64,000 nt of DNA from Mycobacterium sp. JS623 (lineage in GTDB: Bacteria; Actinomycetota; Actinomycetes; Mycobacteriales; Mycobacteriaceae). The number at the start of each line of letters is the position of its first letter. Positions within the stretch are counted from its first letter, which is position 1. The stretch covers positions 2,480,001 to 2,544,000 of the forward strand of contig NC_019966.1 of NCBI RefSeq assembly GCF_000328565.1, read 5' to 3'. Shown one piece after another: positions 23,186 to 31,547 of the stretch. Both the position numbers and the translations under genes were made by a program. The notes under the pieces are model-generated. The model did not search any database and was not told where the DNA came from. It was given only the letters and a program-made list of their open reading frames with translations.

Positions 23186-24982
23186 CTAATCCCCTGTGAC
23201 AGATTGCGTGGGGGAGTGCAGCAGATCCAATGACTTTCCCTTGCCGAGGTACATGTGCACCCCGCACGGCAGACATGGATCGAAACTGCGCACCGTGCGC
23301 ATGACGTCGATGCCCTTGAAGTGCTCCCTGTCGTTCTCCTCGAAAATCGGCTGGCCTTGTACCGCATCCTCATACGGCCCCGGCGTGCCGTAGCTGTCCC
23401 GCGGATTGGCGTTCCACGGCGTCGGGGGATACGGGTGATAGTTCGCGATCTTGCCGTCGCGAATCACCATGTGGTGGGACAGCACTCCGCGCACCGCTTC
23501 GGTGAATCCGCAGCCGATGGCTTCGTCGGGCACCTCGAACTTCTCCCATGTCTTGGTACGGCCGGCACGAATCTCCACCAGAGCCTTCTCGGCGAAGTGA
23601 AGCGCACACGCCGCGGCGTAGGCCTGGAAGTAGGTCCTGGCGCGGTTGCGTTCCAGCGTGTTGCTGCCGTACTTCGGCACCTTCCACTCGAGCGATACCG
23701 GCCCCTTCAACGCGGTCTTCGGGAAGTTGATCTGCACACTGTTGCCCGTGGCCTTCACGTAGCCGATGTCGACCAAGCCGGCGAGCGCGGTCGCCCACAG
23801 CCTCGCCAGCGGGCCGCCCCCGGTGTCGAGCGCCAAGTGGTCCTTGCCGTCGAACCAGCGTGGCGACATCACCCAGCTGTACTTGTCGTCGAAGTCACGC
23901 TTCTGTGGCCTTGGGTTGGTGTGCTGATTCCACGGATGCCGACGATCGACAGGATTGCCGAGCGGATCATTCTTGACGAACATCTCCTGGTCGGTCCAGT
24001 CGTCGTAGTAGCTGTGGCCCAACAGGATTCGGATGCCGAGGTTGATGTCGACCAGCGAATGTGTGTGCAACTTGCCGTCGATCACCACGCCCGGGGTGAC
24101 GAACATTGCGTCGCCCCAGCGCTCCATGTCCTTGTATTCGAAGTTGCATGTCTCGGGATCCTGGAACGAGCCCCAGCAGCCCAGGAGCGTGCGACGCAGG
24201 CCCACCTGGTCGTAGCCGGGCAGCGCTTCGTAGAAGAAGTCGAAGAGATCGTCGTGCATCGGCACGACCGACTTCATGAACTCTACGTAGCGCATCAGCC
24301 GGGTCATGTAGTCCGTCATCAGTTGCACCGTCGCGGTGGTGCCGATGCCGCCCGGGTACAGCGTCGACGGATGCACGTGCCTGCCTTCCATGAGGCAGAA
24401 CATCTCTCGCGTCCATCGGCTGACTTGCAGCGCCTCACGGTAGAACTCGCCGGTGAACGGATTGAGCGCGCGCATGATGTCGGCGATCGTCCGGTAGCCG
24501 TGCATGTCGGCGTGCGGCGCCTGGGTGTTCTCAGCCTTGGCCAGCACGCTCGGATTGGTCTCGGACACCATCTTCTCGCAGTAGTCCACGCCGACCAGGT
24601 TCTCTTGGAAGATGTTGTGGTCGAACATGTATTCCGCAGCCTCACCGAGGTTGATGAGCCACTCACCGAGGTGCGGCGGCCGGACGCCGTACGCCATGTT
24701 CTGGCAGTAGACCGAGCACGTGCAGTGGTTATCGCCGCAGATGCCGCAGATGCGGCTGGTGATGAAGTGGGCGTCGCGAGGATCCTTGCCCTTCATGAAG
24801 ATCGAATAGCCGCGGAAGATCGACGAGGTGCTGTGGCATTCGACAACCTCCCTGTTGTCGAAGTCGATCTTGGTGTAGATGCCGAGACTGCCGACGATGC
24901 GGGTGATGGGATCCCATGCCATCTCCACCAGTTGGCCGGGATCGCGCTTCACATGTGACGGCTCGGGGATGGTCGTTGTCAT
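23186..24982 (-). CDS. hhyL: [NiFe]-hydrogenase large subunit, group 1h (Hhy) type
   Basis: 598 residues. It holds the NiFe active site. The L1 motif RICGICGDNHC begins at residue 77 (Cys79, Cys82). The L2 motif DPCLPCGVH is at 568-576 (Cys570, Cys573), followed by a 22-residue tail that the maturation protease should cut after His576. Length, motif variants and neighbours match the high-affinity hydrogenase of M. smegmatis, encoded beside recA. The start MTTTIPEPS at 24982 is chosen because the 30 in-frame residues upstream lie in the hairpin-rich spacer after hhyS. Confidence 0.95.
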   Translation of the reverse strand: MTTTIPEPSHVKRDPGQLVEMAWDPITRIVGSLGIYTKIDFDNREVVECHSTSSIFRGYSIFMKGKDPRDAHFITSRICGICGDNHCTCSVYCQNMAYGVRPPHLGEWLINLGEAAEYMFDHNIFQENLVGVDYCEKMVSETNPSVLAKAENTQAPHADMHGYRTIADIMRALNPFTGEFYREALQVSRWTREMFCLMEGRHVHPSTLYPGGIGTTATVQLMTDYMTRLMRYVEFMKSVVPMHDDLFDFFYEALPGYDQVGLRRTLLGCWGSFQDPETCNFEYKDMERWGDAMFVTPGVVIDGKLHTHSLVDINLGIRILLGHSYYDDWTDQEMFVKNDPLGNPVDRRHPWNQHTNPRPQKRDFDDKYSWVMSPRWFDGKDHLALDTGGGPLARLWATALAGLVDIGYVKATGNSVQINFPKTALKGPVSLEWKVPKYGSNTLERNRARTYFQAYAAACALHFAEKALVEIRAGRTKTWEKFEVPDEAIGCGFTEAVRGVLSHHMVIRDGKIANYHPYPPTPWNANPRDSYGTPGPYEDAVQGQPIFEENDREHFKGIDVMRTVRSFDPCLPCGVHMYLGKGKSLDLLHSPTQSVTGD

Positions 24983-25054
24983 CGAACTGTTCTTCTTTCG
25001 TCTAGAGGACAGCGCCGCAAGAGATTTCGGCGATCGCCAAACGCACGTGCAGCA

Positions 25055-25086
25055 GCGCCGAAGGGCGCGCACCTACCAGGTGCGCG
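25055..25086. other. two adjacent hairpins at the hhyS-hhyL junction
   Basis: GCGCC-GAAG-GGCGC at 25055-25068 and CGCGCACCT-ACC-AGGTGCGCG at 25066-25086. The second has a perfect nine-base stem and contains the hhyS stop codon. The two share bases, so they would be alternative or stacked structures. A 90-bp spacer follows hhyS, long for this otherwise tightly packed cluster. Confidence 0.5.
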
Positions 25087-26128
25087 TCGCTCCGGTTTCG
25101 AGTCTTGTGCCTGGATGCCGCCACTTCGGTTCTTTGTCCACCGTGCGCCCGGTGACGTGGCGAAGGCTGCGGATGACCGAGCCGTACAGGCCGGAGGCCG
25201 TCGTGGAAACCTTGCCGCCAGGCGGCTCGTCCATGAACGGCATGAACTTGTCCGGGAAGCCCGGCATTGTGCAGCCGATGCAGATGCCGCCGACGTTCGG
25301 GCAGCCGCCGATGCCGTTGATCCAGCCCCGTTTGGGGACGTTGCACTTGACGACCGGACCCCAACAGCCCAGTTTCACAATGCATTTCGGCGAGCCGTAC
25401 TCGGTAGCGAAATCGCCCTGCTCGTAGTAGCCCGCGCGGTCACAGCCTTCGTGCACGGTGGCGCCGAACAGCCACTTGGGCCGCAACGCATCGTCAAGCG
25501 GAATCATCGGCGCCTGGTCGGTCGCCATGTAGAGCAGATACGTCAGCGTCTCGGCCATGTTGTCCGGATGAGCCGGGCAGCCCGGCACGCAGACGATCGG
25601 GATGCCGGCCTTGCTCTTCCAATCCCAGCCAAGGTAATCCGGGACACCCATGGCGCCGGTCGGATTGCCTGCCATCGCGTGGATTCCGCCGTAGGTGGCG
25701 CAGGTTCCGACGGCGACGACCGCGGTGGCCTTCGGGGTGAGCCGGTCCAGCCATTCACTCGTGGTCATCGGCTGACCGGTCGCGGGGTCGTTGCCGAACC
25801 CGCACCAGTAGCCCTCGTCCTTGAGTTGCTCGTTGGGAATGGACCCCTCGACAACAAGAACGAACGGCTCCAACTCACCACGCTCGGCCTTGAAGAACCA
25901 CTCCAGGAAATCGTCGGCACCCCCGTTGGGGCCGCACTCGAAGTCGATCAGGGGCCAGTGGACGGCGATCTTCGGCAGCCCGGGAAGCGCGCCAAGCGCG
26001 ATCTCCTCGATGCTGGGTTGGGTGGCGGCAGTCAACGCCACCGAATCACCGTCACAACTCAGGCCCGCGTTGATCCAGAGAACATGGATCAACGCCTCTT
26101 CCGCTTTGACTGCTGCTTCGCTTGGCAT
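25073..26128 (-). CDS. hhyS: [NiFe]-hydrogenase small subunit, group 1h (Hhy) type
   Basis: 351 residues carrying the iron-sulfur relay. The N-terminus lacks the twin-arginine signal of periplasmic enzymes (MPSEAAVKAEEALIHVLW), implying a cytoplasmic-side hydrogenase. The proximal-cluster motif is LSCDGDS: Cys25 is present, but Asp28 replaces the second Cys. Further ligands are in VAVGTCATYGG and VPGCPAHP. Distal ligands appear in HEGCDRAGYYEQG, KLGCWGPVVKCN, GIGGCPNVGGICIGCTMPG. Three-Cys-one-Asp coordination is known for the related Ralstonia actinobacterial-type hydrogenase. Confidence 0.95.
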   Translation of the reverse strand: MPSEAAVKAEEALIHVLWINAGLSCDGDSVALTAATQPSIEEIALGALPGLPKIAVHWPLIDFECGPNGGADDFLEWFFKAERGELEPFVLVVEGSIPNEQLKDEGYWCGFGNDPATGQPMTTSEWLDRLTPKATAVVAVGTCATYGGIHAMAGNPTGAMGVPDYLGWDWKSKAGIPIVCVPGCPAHPDNMAETLTYLLYMATDQAPMIPLDDALRPKWLFGATVHEGCDRAGYYEQGDFATEYGSPKCIVKLGCWGPVVKCNVPKRGWINGIGGCPNVGGICIGCTMPGFPDKFMPFMDEPPGGKVSTTASGLYGSVIRSLRHVTGRTVDKEPKWRHPGTRLETGATRTW

Positions 26129-26235
26129 GCGTAACAGCTCTCTGGGGTCGGGGCTGGCGACCCCTCTCGCAGGAATATGCGTGCGCCCGCTTTTTTAAGC
26201 GCTGGTTCTCGGTTTACTCCGGGCCAAATGTCTTG
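26129..26235. other. 107-bp spacer between hypB and hhyS
   Basis: Separates the maturation genes hypAB from the structural genes. Contains GCTTAAAAAAGC on the minus strand (26194-26205 region), a short palindrome, and an AT-rich CATATTCC. It may hold an internal promoter for hhyS; no convincing -10/-35 pair is visible. Confidence 0.35.
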
Positions 26236-27012
26236 TCAACGAGTCGTTGGGACATAGTTGGGGTTTGCCAGAACGCGGATCTCCGCCCGGATCCAGTCGT
26301 ACCATGCGTCGAGTCCGTCGCTGCGCGTCGCCGAGATCGGCAAAATTTGAACGCCGGGGTTCACTGACCGTGCAAAGCCGAAACATTTTTCAAGATCAAA
26401 GTCGACGTAGGGAACAAGGTCGATCTTGTTGATGAGGACCAGCCCCGCCGCGGCAAACATATGGGGGTACTTCAGAGGTTTGTCCTGACCCTCCGTCACC
26501 GAGATCACCACAACTTTGCTGTGCTCACCGAGATCGAACAGTGCCGGGCACACCAGGTTGCCGACGTTTTCGATGAACAGCACGGACTTCGGCTCCGGAT
26601 TCAAGGCGTGGAGTGCGCGGTGGACCATGTCCGCGTCGAGGTGGCAGCCCGCTCCTGTATTCACCTGCACCGCGCGGGCGCCCGCCGCCTGGATTCGCTG
26701 GGCGTCGAGCAGTGTCTCCTGATCGCCCTCGATGACTGCCACCGGGAGGTCGCCGCCGAGCTCTCGGACGGTGCGTTCGAGCAGTGTCGTCTTGCCGGCC
26801 CCGGGTGAACTCGTCACATTGAGAGCCAGGATGCCGCGCTCGGCGAACGATTGGCGGTTGTGAGCGGCGATCAAATCGTTCTTCGCGAGCACCTTCTGTT
26901 CGAGCGTGATGGTCTCGGTGTGGGGGTGGTCGTGCTCGTGTACGCGCGGATGGTCATCGCCGGCCACCGTGATGGTTGTCGTGTCGTCTCCGCATCCGCA
27001 CGTCGCGCACAT
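26236..27012 (-). CDS. hypB: hydrogenase nickel-insertion GTPase HypB
   Basis: 258 residues. The N-terminal MCATCGCGDD carries the high-affinity metal motif CxxCGC, followed by a short His-rich run (HPRVHEHDHPH). The GTPase P-loop is TSSPGAGKTT at about 67-76. Other motifs: EGDQETLLDAQRIQ, NTGAGCHLDADMV (metal-site Cys-His), ENVGNLVCPALFDLG and NKIDLVPYVDFD. It works with HypA to load nickel. The start at 27012 is chosen because Cys2 begins the motif; upstream in-frame sequence lacks similarity. Two-base gap from hypA. Confidence 0.95.
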   Translation of the reverse strand: MCATCGCGDDTTTITVAGDDHPRVHEHDHPHTETITLEQKVLAKNDLIAAHNRQSFAERGILALNVTSSPGAGKTTLLERTVRELGGDLPVAVIEGDQETLLDAQRIQAAGARAVQVNTGAGCHLDADMVHRALHALNPEPKSVLFIENVGNLVCPALFDLGEHSKVVVISVTEGQDKPLKYPHMFAAAGLVLINKIDLVPYVDFDLEKCFGFARSVNPGVQILPISATRSDGLDAWYDWIRAEIRVLANPNYVPTTR

Positions 27013-27014
27013 GG

Positions 27015-27344
27015 CTAGCTCACTTCCATCGAGAGAATTCGAAGATCCCGCCCCGTCAACACTTCGACGTCCGCGCTGCCGCACGGGCACAGCAGGATCA
27101 GGTCACGTAGTTCGAAGTCTTCTCCGCAGCTGCGGCAGTGAGCCGAGCCGGGCTGCACGTCCAGATCGAGGCGGGCGCCGTCGGCGAGGGTGCCCTCGGT
27201 GGCCAGCTCGAAACAAAACTGCATGGCATCGGGCACGACCGCGCACAGCGCACCGACCTCGACCTTGACGCTCTGCACATGGCGGCCCGCGGCGTGCTCA
27301 CACACCGCGTCGACAACACTCTGCGTAATCGCCATCTCGTGCAT
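27015..27344 (-). CDS. hypA: hydrogenase nickel-insertion protein HypA
   Basis: 109 residues from MHEMAITQSVVDAV, in which His2 is the conserved nickel ligand. The zinc site is CRSCGEDFELRDLILLCPCGS, with two Cys pairs. It delivers nickel together with HypB. It is the first gene of the hydrogenase cluster. A TATCGT hexamer on the minus strand (27372-27377) could be its -10, giving a leader of about 25 nt. Divergent from recA across 225 bp. Confidence 0.94.
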   Translation of the reverse strand: MHEMAITQSVVDAVCEHAAGRHVQSVKVEVGALCAVVPDAMQFCFELATEGTLADGARLDLDVQPGSAHCRSCGEDFELRDLILLCPCGSADVEVLTGRDLRILSMEVS

Positions 27345-27414
27345 GTCGGTCCGTTCCGGCAGATGAATCCCACGATAGGTCGGAAACTTCGGCCGCACGG
27401 CGTGTCTACTTGAA

Positions 27415-27430
27415 TCGAACAGGTGTTCGT
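27415..27430. promoter_or_regulatory. SOS box (LexA site) of recA
   Basis: TCGAACAGGTGTTCGT matches the mycobacterial LexA consensus TCGAAC-N4-GTTCGA at 15 of 16 positions when the flexible centre is ignored. A TACTGT hexamer follows at 27432-27437, so LexA would block that promoter. Confidence 0.85.
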
Positions 27431-27496
27431 CTACTGTGGGCGACAGCGGGATGCGGGACAGGGGCGAGCGGAGCGACGGGAAGGCACGAGCCCGAT

Positions 27497-27519
27497 TTGT
27501 CAGACCCTCTGTCTAGCGT
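27497..27519 (+). promoter_or_regulatory. RecA-NDp (LexA-independent DNA-damage) promoter of recA
   Basis: TTGTCAGAC, eight bases, then TAGCGT: the published layout TTGTCRGTG-N8-TANNNT. It is downstream of the SOS promoter, as in M. tuberculosis recA P1, and is expected to be induced through PafBC. Confidence 0.8.
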
Positions 27520-27569
27520 CACGGCCAACCGATCGAAAACCGATCACTCACCAGGACGGAGACCACCCC

Positions 27570-28622
27570 ATGGTTCAGGCACCCGACCGCGAGAAGGCCC
27601 TCGAGTTGGCCCTCGCGCAGATCGACAAGAACTTCGGCAAAGGCTCGGTGATGCGGCTCGGTGAAGAGGTGCGCCAGCCGATCTCCGTCATCCCCACCGG
27701 CTCGATCGCGCTGGACGTGGCGCTCGGCATCGGCGGGCTTCCTCGCGGCCGAGTGGTCGAGATCTACGGCCCGGAGTCCTCAGGTAAGACCACCGTCGCG
27801 CTGCATGCGGTCGCCAACGCCCAGGCCGCAGGCGGCATCGCGGCGTTCATCGACGCCGAGCATGCGCTGGATCCGGACTACGCCCAGAAACTCGGGGTGG
27901 ACACCGATTCGCTGCTGGTATCCCAGCCCGACACCGGTGAGCAGGCGCTGGAGATCGCCGACATGCTGATCCGCTCCGGCGCGCTGGACATTCTGGTCAT
28001 CGACTCGGTGGCCGCGCTGGTGCCACGCGCCGAGATCGAAGGCGAGATGGGGGACAGCCACGTCGGCCTGCAGGCCCGGCTGATGAGCCAGGCGCTGCGG
28101 AAGATGACTGGCGCGCTGAACAATTCGGGCACCACCGCGATCTTCATCAACCAGCTCCGCGAGAAGATCGGCGTGATGTTCGGCTCGCCCGAAACGACAA
28201 CGGGTGGAAAGGCATTGAAGTTCTACGCCTCGGTTCGCTTGGACGTCAGGCGAATTGAGACGCTGAAGGACGGCACCGACGCGGTCGGCAACCGCACCCG
28301 CGTCAAGGTCGTCAAGAACAAGGTGTCGCCGCCGTTCAAGCAGGCCGAGTTCGACATTCTTTACGGCAAGGGCATCAGCAAGGAAGGCTCGCTCATCGAC
28401 ATGGGCGTCGAGCAGGGCTTCATCCGTAAGTCCGGGTCCTGGTTCACCTATGAGGGTGAGCAGCTCGGCCAGGGCAAGGAGAACGCCCGCAACTTCCTGC
28501 TGGAAAACGTCGACGTGGCCAACGAGATCGAGAAGAAGATCAAGGAAAAGCTCGGCATCGGTGCCGTGGTGACCGCGGAGGTGGCCAATGACGAAGTCCT
28601 GCCCGCCCCCGTCGACTTCTGA
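27570..28622 (+). CDS. recA: recombinase RecA (no intein)
   Basis: 350 residues. It forms filaments on single-stranded DNA for recombination and stimulates LexA self-cleavage. Walker [10 protein letters not shown] at 67-75; other hallmarks are [29 protein letters not shown], the L2 region SPETTTGG, and the acidic C-terminus. Unlike M. tuberculosis recA, the frame is uninterrupted by an intein. The start [10 protein letters not shown] at 27570 follows GGACGGAGACC. SOS and RecA-NDp promoters lie upstream. The last 35 bases overlap recX. Confidence 0.98.
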   Translation: MVQAPDREKALELALAQIDKNFGKGSVMRLGEEVRQPISVIPTGSIALDVALGIGGLPRGRVVEIYGPESSGKTTVALHAVANAQAAGGIAAFIDAEHALDPDYAQKLGVDTDSLLVSQPDTGEQALEIADMLIRSGALDILVIDSVAALVPRAEIEGEMGDSHVGLQARLMSQALRKMTGALNNSGTTAIFINQLREKIGVMFGSPETTTGGKALKFYASVRLDVRRIETLKDGTDAVGNRTRVKVVKNKVSPPFKQAEFDILYGKGISKEGSLIDMGVEQGFIRKSGSWFTYEGEQLGQGKENARNFLLENVDVANEIEKKIKEKLGIGAVVTAEVANDEVLPAPVDF

Positions 28623-29118
28623 GGCGGCTGAGCCCAAACGCGAGGAGCGGGCGCGAGACCTCTGTCTGCGCCTGCTCACCGTGAGGGCCAGGACCCGCGC
28701 CGAACTCGAGGGGCAGCTGACCAAGCGAGGATACCCCGACGACGTCAGCAACCGTGTGCTCGACCGGCTGGCTCACGTGGGTCTGATCGACGACGTCGAC
28801 TTCGCCGAGCAGTGGGTGCAGTCTCGACGGGCGAACGCCGGAAAAGGCAAGCGCGCCTTGGCCGCTGAGCTCCGGACCAAGGGCGTCGACGACGAAGTGA
28901 TCACCACGGTGCTCGCAGACATCGACGCTGCGGCCGAACGGCGGCGCGCCGAGCAGCTGGTCCGCGACAAGCTGCGCCGCGAGAAGCTCGTCGACGACGA
29001 CACCAAAGTCGCACGTCGGCTCGTCGGGATGCTGGCCCGCCGGGGCTACAGCCAGACGATGGCGTTCGACGTCGTCAAGAACGAACTGGCCACCGAGCGG
29101 GAACGACGCAACGTCTAG
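28588..29118 (+). CDS. recX: RecA regulator RecX
   Basis: 176 residues. RecX caps and restrains RecA filaments. It is mostly alpha-helical, with three repeats of a RecX three-helix unit ([60 protein letters not shown]). ATG at 28588 within the recA 3' end gives 35 bp overlap, the usual mycobacterial arrangement that keeps RecX below RecA. Confidence 0.94.
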   Translation: MTKSCPPPSTSEAAEPKREERARDLCLRLLTVRARTRAELEGQLTKRGYPDDVSNRVLDRLAHVGLIDDVDFAEQWVQSRRANAGKGKRALAAELRTKGVDDEVITTVLADIDAAAERRRAEQLVRDKLRREKLVDDDTKVARRLVGMLARRGYSQTMAFDVVKNELATERERRNV

Positions 29119-29126
29119 CCGGCATG

Positions 29127-30011
29127 TCAAATGGTGCCGCCGGCCCCAGCGCCGAAGGTGCCCTGCGTGATCGGCTGGATATGCATGGGCTCCGGCCCCT
29201 TGCGGGAGCGGCGCATCCGGCCCTCCAACCATGTCGCGAACCAGGACAGCGTGAAGTTGACGCTGATCATCAGCACCGCGATGACGATGAGCGCGGGGAC
29301 GTAGTTGCCGTATGAAGAGCCGACCTGCGTGCCCTGGCGCACCATCTCCAGGAAGGTGATCTGGTAGCCGATCGCTGTGTCCTTGAGAACCACCACCATC
29401 TGCGAGATCAGCACCGGCAACATCGACGTGACGGCCTGCGGCAGCAGGATCGATCGCATCGTCTGACCCCAACGCAGACCGAGCGCTGACGCGGCCTCGG
29501 ATTGCCCGCGAGGCAGCGCGAGGATTCCGGCGCGCACAATCTCGGCGATGACCGAACCGTTATAGAAGGTCAGGCCGGTGATGACGCCCGCCAGCGCCAA
29601 GTGCTTGGACGGGAAGACGTCGTATTGCGCGTACAAGAAGTACGCGAAGATCATCATGATCAGCACGGGCACCGCGCGGAAAAACTCCACGAACACCGCG
29701 GACGGGACGCGGATCGCGGGGTGAGTGGAAAGCCTGCCGACACCGAGAACGAAGCCCAGCGTCAGCGCCAACACGATTGACACTGCAGCGGCGGTCAGGG
29801 TGCCCTGCACGCCCGGCAGGATGTAGGTCTTCCACAGGTTGGCAGTCAGGAATGGTTCCCACTTCGCGGCGGTGAGTTGACCCTTCGCGTTCAGCTGGGA
29901 ATACACCACCCAGATCACCAGCGCGACGACCAGCGCGGTGACGACGTTGAACACCCGGTTCCGTGCGCGTGCCCGTGGTCCCGGCGCGTCGAAGAGGACT
30001 GAACCTGCCAT
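29127..30011 (-). CDS. gluD: glutamate ABC transporter permease GluD
   Basis: 294 residues, polar-amino-acid permease of the HisM type. At least five membrane helices (VVTALVVALVIWVVYSQL; AAAVSIVLALTLGFVLGVG; FFRAVPVLIMMIFAYFLYAQ). The EAA loop SEAASALGLRWGQTMRSILL contacts the ATPase. A Gly-rich C-terminus (GTFGAGAGGTI) is unusual but short. It follows gluC directly with no gap. Confidence 0.92.
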   Translation of the reverse strand: MAGSVLFDAPGPRARARNRVFNVVTALVVALVIWVVYSQLNAKGQLTAAKWEPFLTANLWKTYILPGVQGTLTAAAVSIVLALTLGFVLGVGRLSTHPAIRVPSAVFVEFFRAVPVLIMMIFAYFLYAQYDVFPSKHLALAGVITGLTFYNGSVIAEIVRAGILALPRGQSEAASALGLRWGQTMRSILLPQAVTSMLPVLISQMVVVLKDTAIGYQITFLEMVRQGTQVGSSYGNYVPALIVIAVLMISVNFTLSWFATWLEGRMRRSRKGPEPMHIQPITQGTFGAGAGGTI

Positions 30012-30692
30012 CTACCGTGCCACCGCCAGCCGTTTGCCGAGCCATCCGAAGAACAGGCCCATCGGCAGCGTCAAGATGACGAACCCGAACATGAAGATGG
30101 CGCCGATATAGAGCAGCGCGGCCTCGTTCTCGATCATCTCCTTCATCAGCAACGCCGCCTCGGCGACACCGATTGCGGAGGCGATCGTCGTGTTCTTCGT
30201 CAACGCGATCAGCACCGAGCCAAGCGGACTGATCACGGCGCGAAATGCCTGTGGCAGCAGGATGATTCGCAAATTCTGCCCGAACGTCAGGCCGAGCGAT
30301 CGCGCCGCCTCCGCCTGGCCCAGCGGCACCGTGTTCACACCCGACCGCACCGTCTCACACACGAACGCCGCCGTGTAGACCGTGAACCCGAGCACCGCGA
30401 GCCGGAAATTGCTGTCCACGATCGACGTCAGTGACTTCGAATCGACCAGCGTGATCCCCAGCGTCTGCGATAAGCCGAACGAACAGAACAAGATGATCAG
30501 CGTCAACGGCGTGTTACGCACCACGTTGACGTAGGCCGTCCCGATCCAGGTGAGCATCGGCACCGGAGAAAGGCGGAACGCGGCCAGCAGCGTGCCCAGG
30601 ACAAGCGCGCCGATCGCGGAAAAGACCGTCAGCTGGATAGTGGTCCAGAACGCCTCGAAGATCTGGCTCTGGTACTTGGTAAACAGCTCCAC
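30012..30692 (-). CDS. gluC: glutamate ABC transporter permease GluC
   Basis: 226 residues starting at GTG (VELFTKYQSQIFEAFWTTIQ). Helices include LTVFSAIGALVLGTLLAAF and LLYIGAIFMFGFVILTLPMG. The EAA loop is AEAARSLGLTFGQNLRIILL. Pairs with GluD to form the membrane channel. 15 bp separate it from gluB. Confidence 0.92.
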   Translation of the reverse strand: MELFTKYQSQIFEAFWTTIQLTVFSAIGALVLGTLLAAFRLSPVPMLTWIGTAYVNVVRNTPLTLIILFCSFGLSQTLGITLVDSKSLTSIVDSNFRLAVLGFTVYTAAFVCETVRSGVNTVPLGQAEAARSLGLTFGQNLRIILLPQAFRAVISPLGSVLIALTKNTTIASAIGVAEAALLMKEMIENEAALLYIGAIFMFGFVILTLPMGLFFGWLGKRLAVAR

Positions 30693-30707
30693 GTCGGAGA
30701 AAGGCGC

Positions 30708-31523
30708 TTACTTGTCGACCGGCGGCGGCGTCGGTGCCGGAATGCCCGCGGGGCCAAGGTTCTTGTCCCACGCCGCCTTCCACGCGCCGTCCTGTTCCAT
30801 CTTGGTGATCGCGTCGTTGATCTTTGTCCGTAGGTCGGTGTCGCCCTTCTTCATGCCGATGCCGTAACGCTCCTCGGAGAACGGCTTGCCGACGATCTTG
30901 AACGCGCCGGGGGTCTGGGCGGCGTAACCGGCCAGGATCACCTCATCGGTGGTGACCGCGTCGATTGCACCGTTCTTCAGTGCCTCGACGCAGGCCGAAT
31001 AAGTGTCGTACTGCTGCAGCTGGACACCCGGGTACTTGTCCTTGATCCGCTGTGCCGGCGTCGAACCCGAAACCGAGCACAGCTTCTTGTTGTTCTGCAG
31101 CGACTCCGGCCCGGAGATGTCGGTGTTGTCCGCCTTCACCAGCAGGCTCTGCCCGGTGATCAGGTACGGCCCGGCGAAGTCGACCTTCTGCTTGCGGGTG
31201 TCGGTGATCGAATAGGTCGCGGCGATGAACTTGACCTGGTCGTTCTGGATCAGCGTCTCACGCTGGCCGGACGGGGATTCCTTCCATTCGATCTTGTCCT
31301 CGCTGTACCCGAGGTCCTTGGCAACGTACTTCGCGACGTCGACGTCGAAGCCGCTCATCGTTCCGTCGGGATTCTTCATCCCGAGGCCCGGCTGGTCGAA
31401 CTTGGTTCCGATGACGATCTTGTCGCCGCCGCCGCCACCACCGCCGCCGCACGCGGTGGCCGCGAACGGCAACGCGATGGCTAGCGCAATGGCACCTGCG
31501 ACACGCACTTTCATGGACGGCAT
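30708..31523 (-). CDS. gluB: glutamate-binding lipoprotein GluB
   Basis: 271 residues. The signal peptide MPSMKVRVAGAIALAIALPF runs to AATAC, whose Cys is the likely lipid anchor, followed by eight Gly as a tether. The substrate-binding type-3 fold has KIVIGTKFDQPGLGMKNPDG, FDVDVAKYVAKDLGY and DAVTTDEVILAGYA. Captures glutamate and related amino acids outside the membrane for GluCD. AAAGGA ribosome site before the ATG at 31523. Confidence 0.93.
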   Translation of the reverse strand: MPSMKVRVAGAIALAIALPFAATACGGGGGGGGDKIVIGTKFDQPGLGMKNPDGTMSGFDVDVAKYVAKDLGYSEDKIEWKESPSGQRETLIQNDQVKFIAATYSITDTRKQKVDFAGPYLITGQSLLVKADNTDISGPESLQNNKKLCSVSGSTPAQRIKDKYPGVQLQQYDTYSACVEALKNGAIDAVTTDEVILAGYAAQTPGAFKIVGKPFSEERYGIGMKKGDTDLRTKINDAITKMEQDGAWKAAWDKNLGPAGIPAPTPPPVDK

Positions 31524-31547
31524 TGGTCGGTTCCTTTCGCCGGAGCG

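Noticed and set aside
23255..24958. 567-codon open frame on the plus strand
   Set aside because: It is antisense to hhyL, whose L1 and L2 motifs prove the minus-strand frame. Long antisense frames are a by-product of high GC codon bias.
25073..26128. Tat signal peptide on the hydrogenase small subunit
   Set aside because: No twin arginine or hydrophobic segment; the N-terminus goes straight into the first Fe-S binding strand.
25115..26134. 339-codon plus-strand frame opposite hhyS
   Set aside because: Antisense shadow; low-complexity Arg/Ala/Asp composition and no domain, while the other strand encodes all expected Cys motifs.
27570..28622. RecA intein
   Set aside because: M. tuberculosis recA has one, but this frame is 350 codons with uninterrupted RecA motifs and no intein end residues.
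31420..31450. poly-glycine run in gluB as a frameshift or slippage site
   Set aside because: The eight Gly codons are mixed and lie just after the lipidated Cys, a normal flexible tether in actinobacterial lipoproteins.
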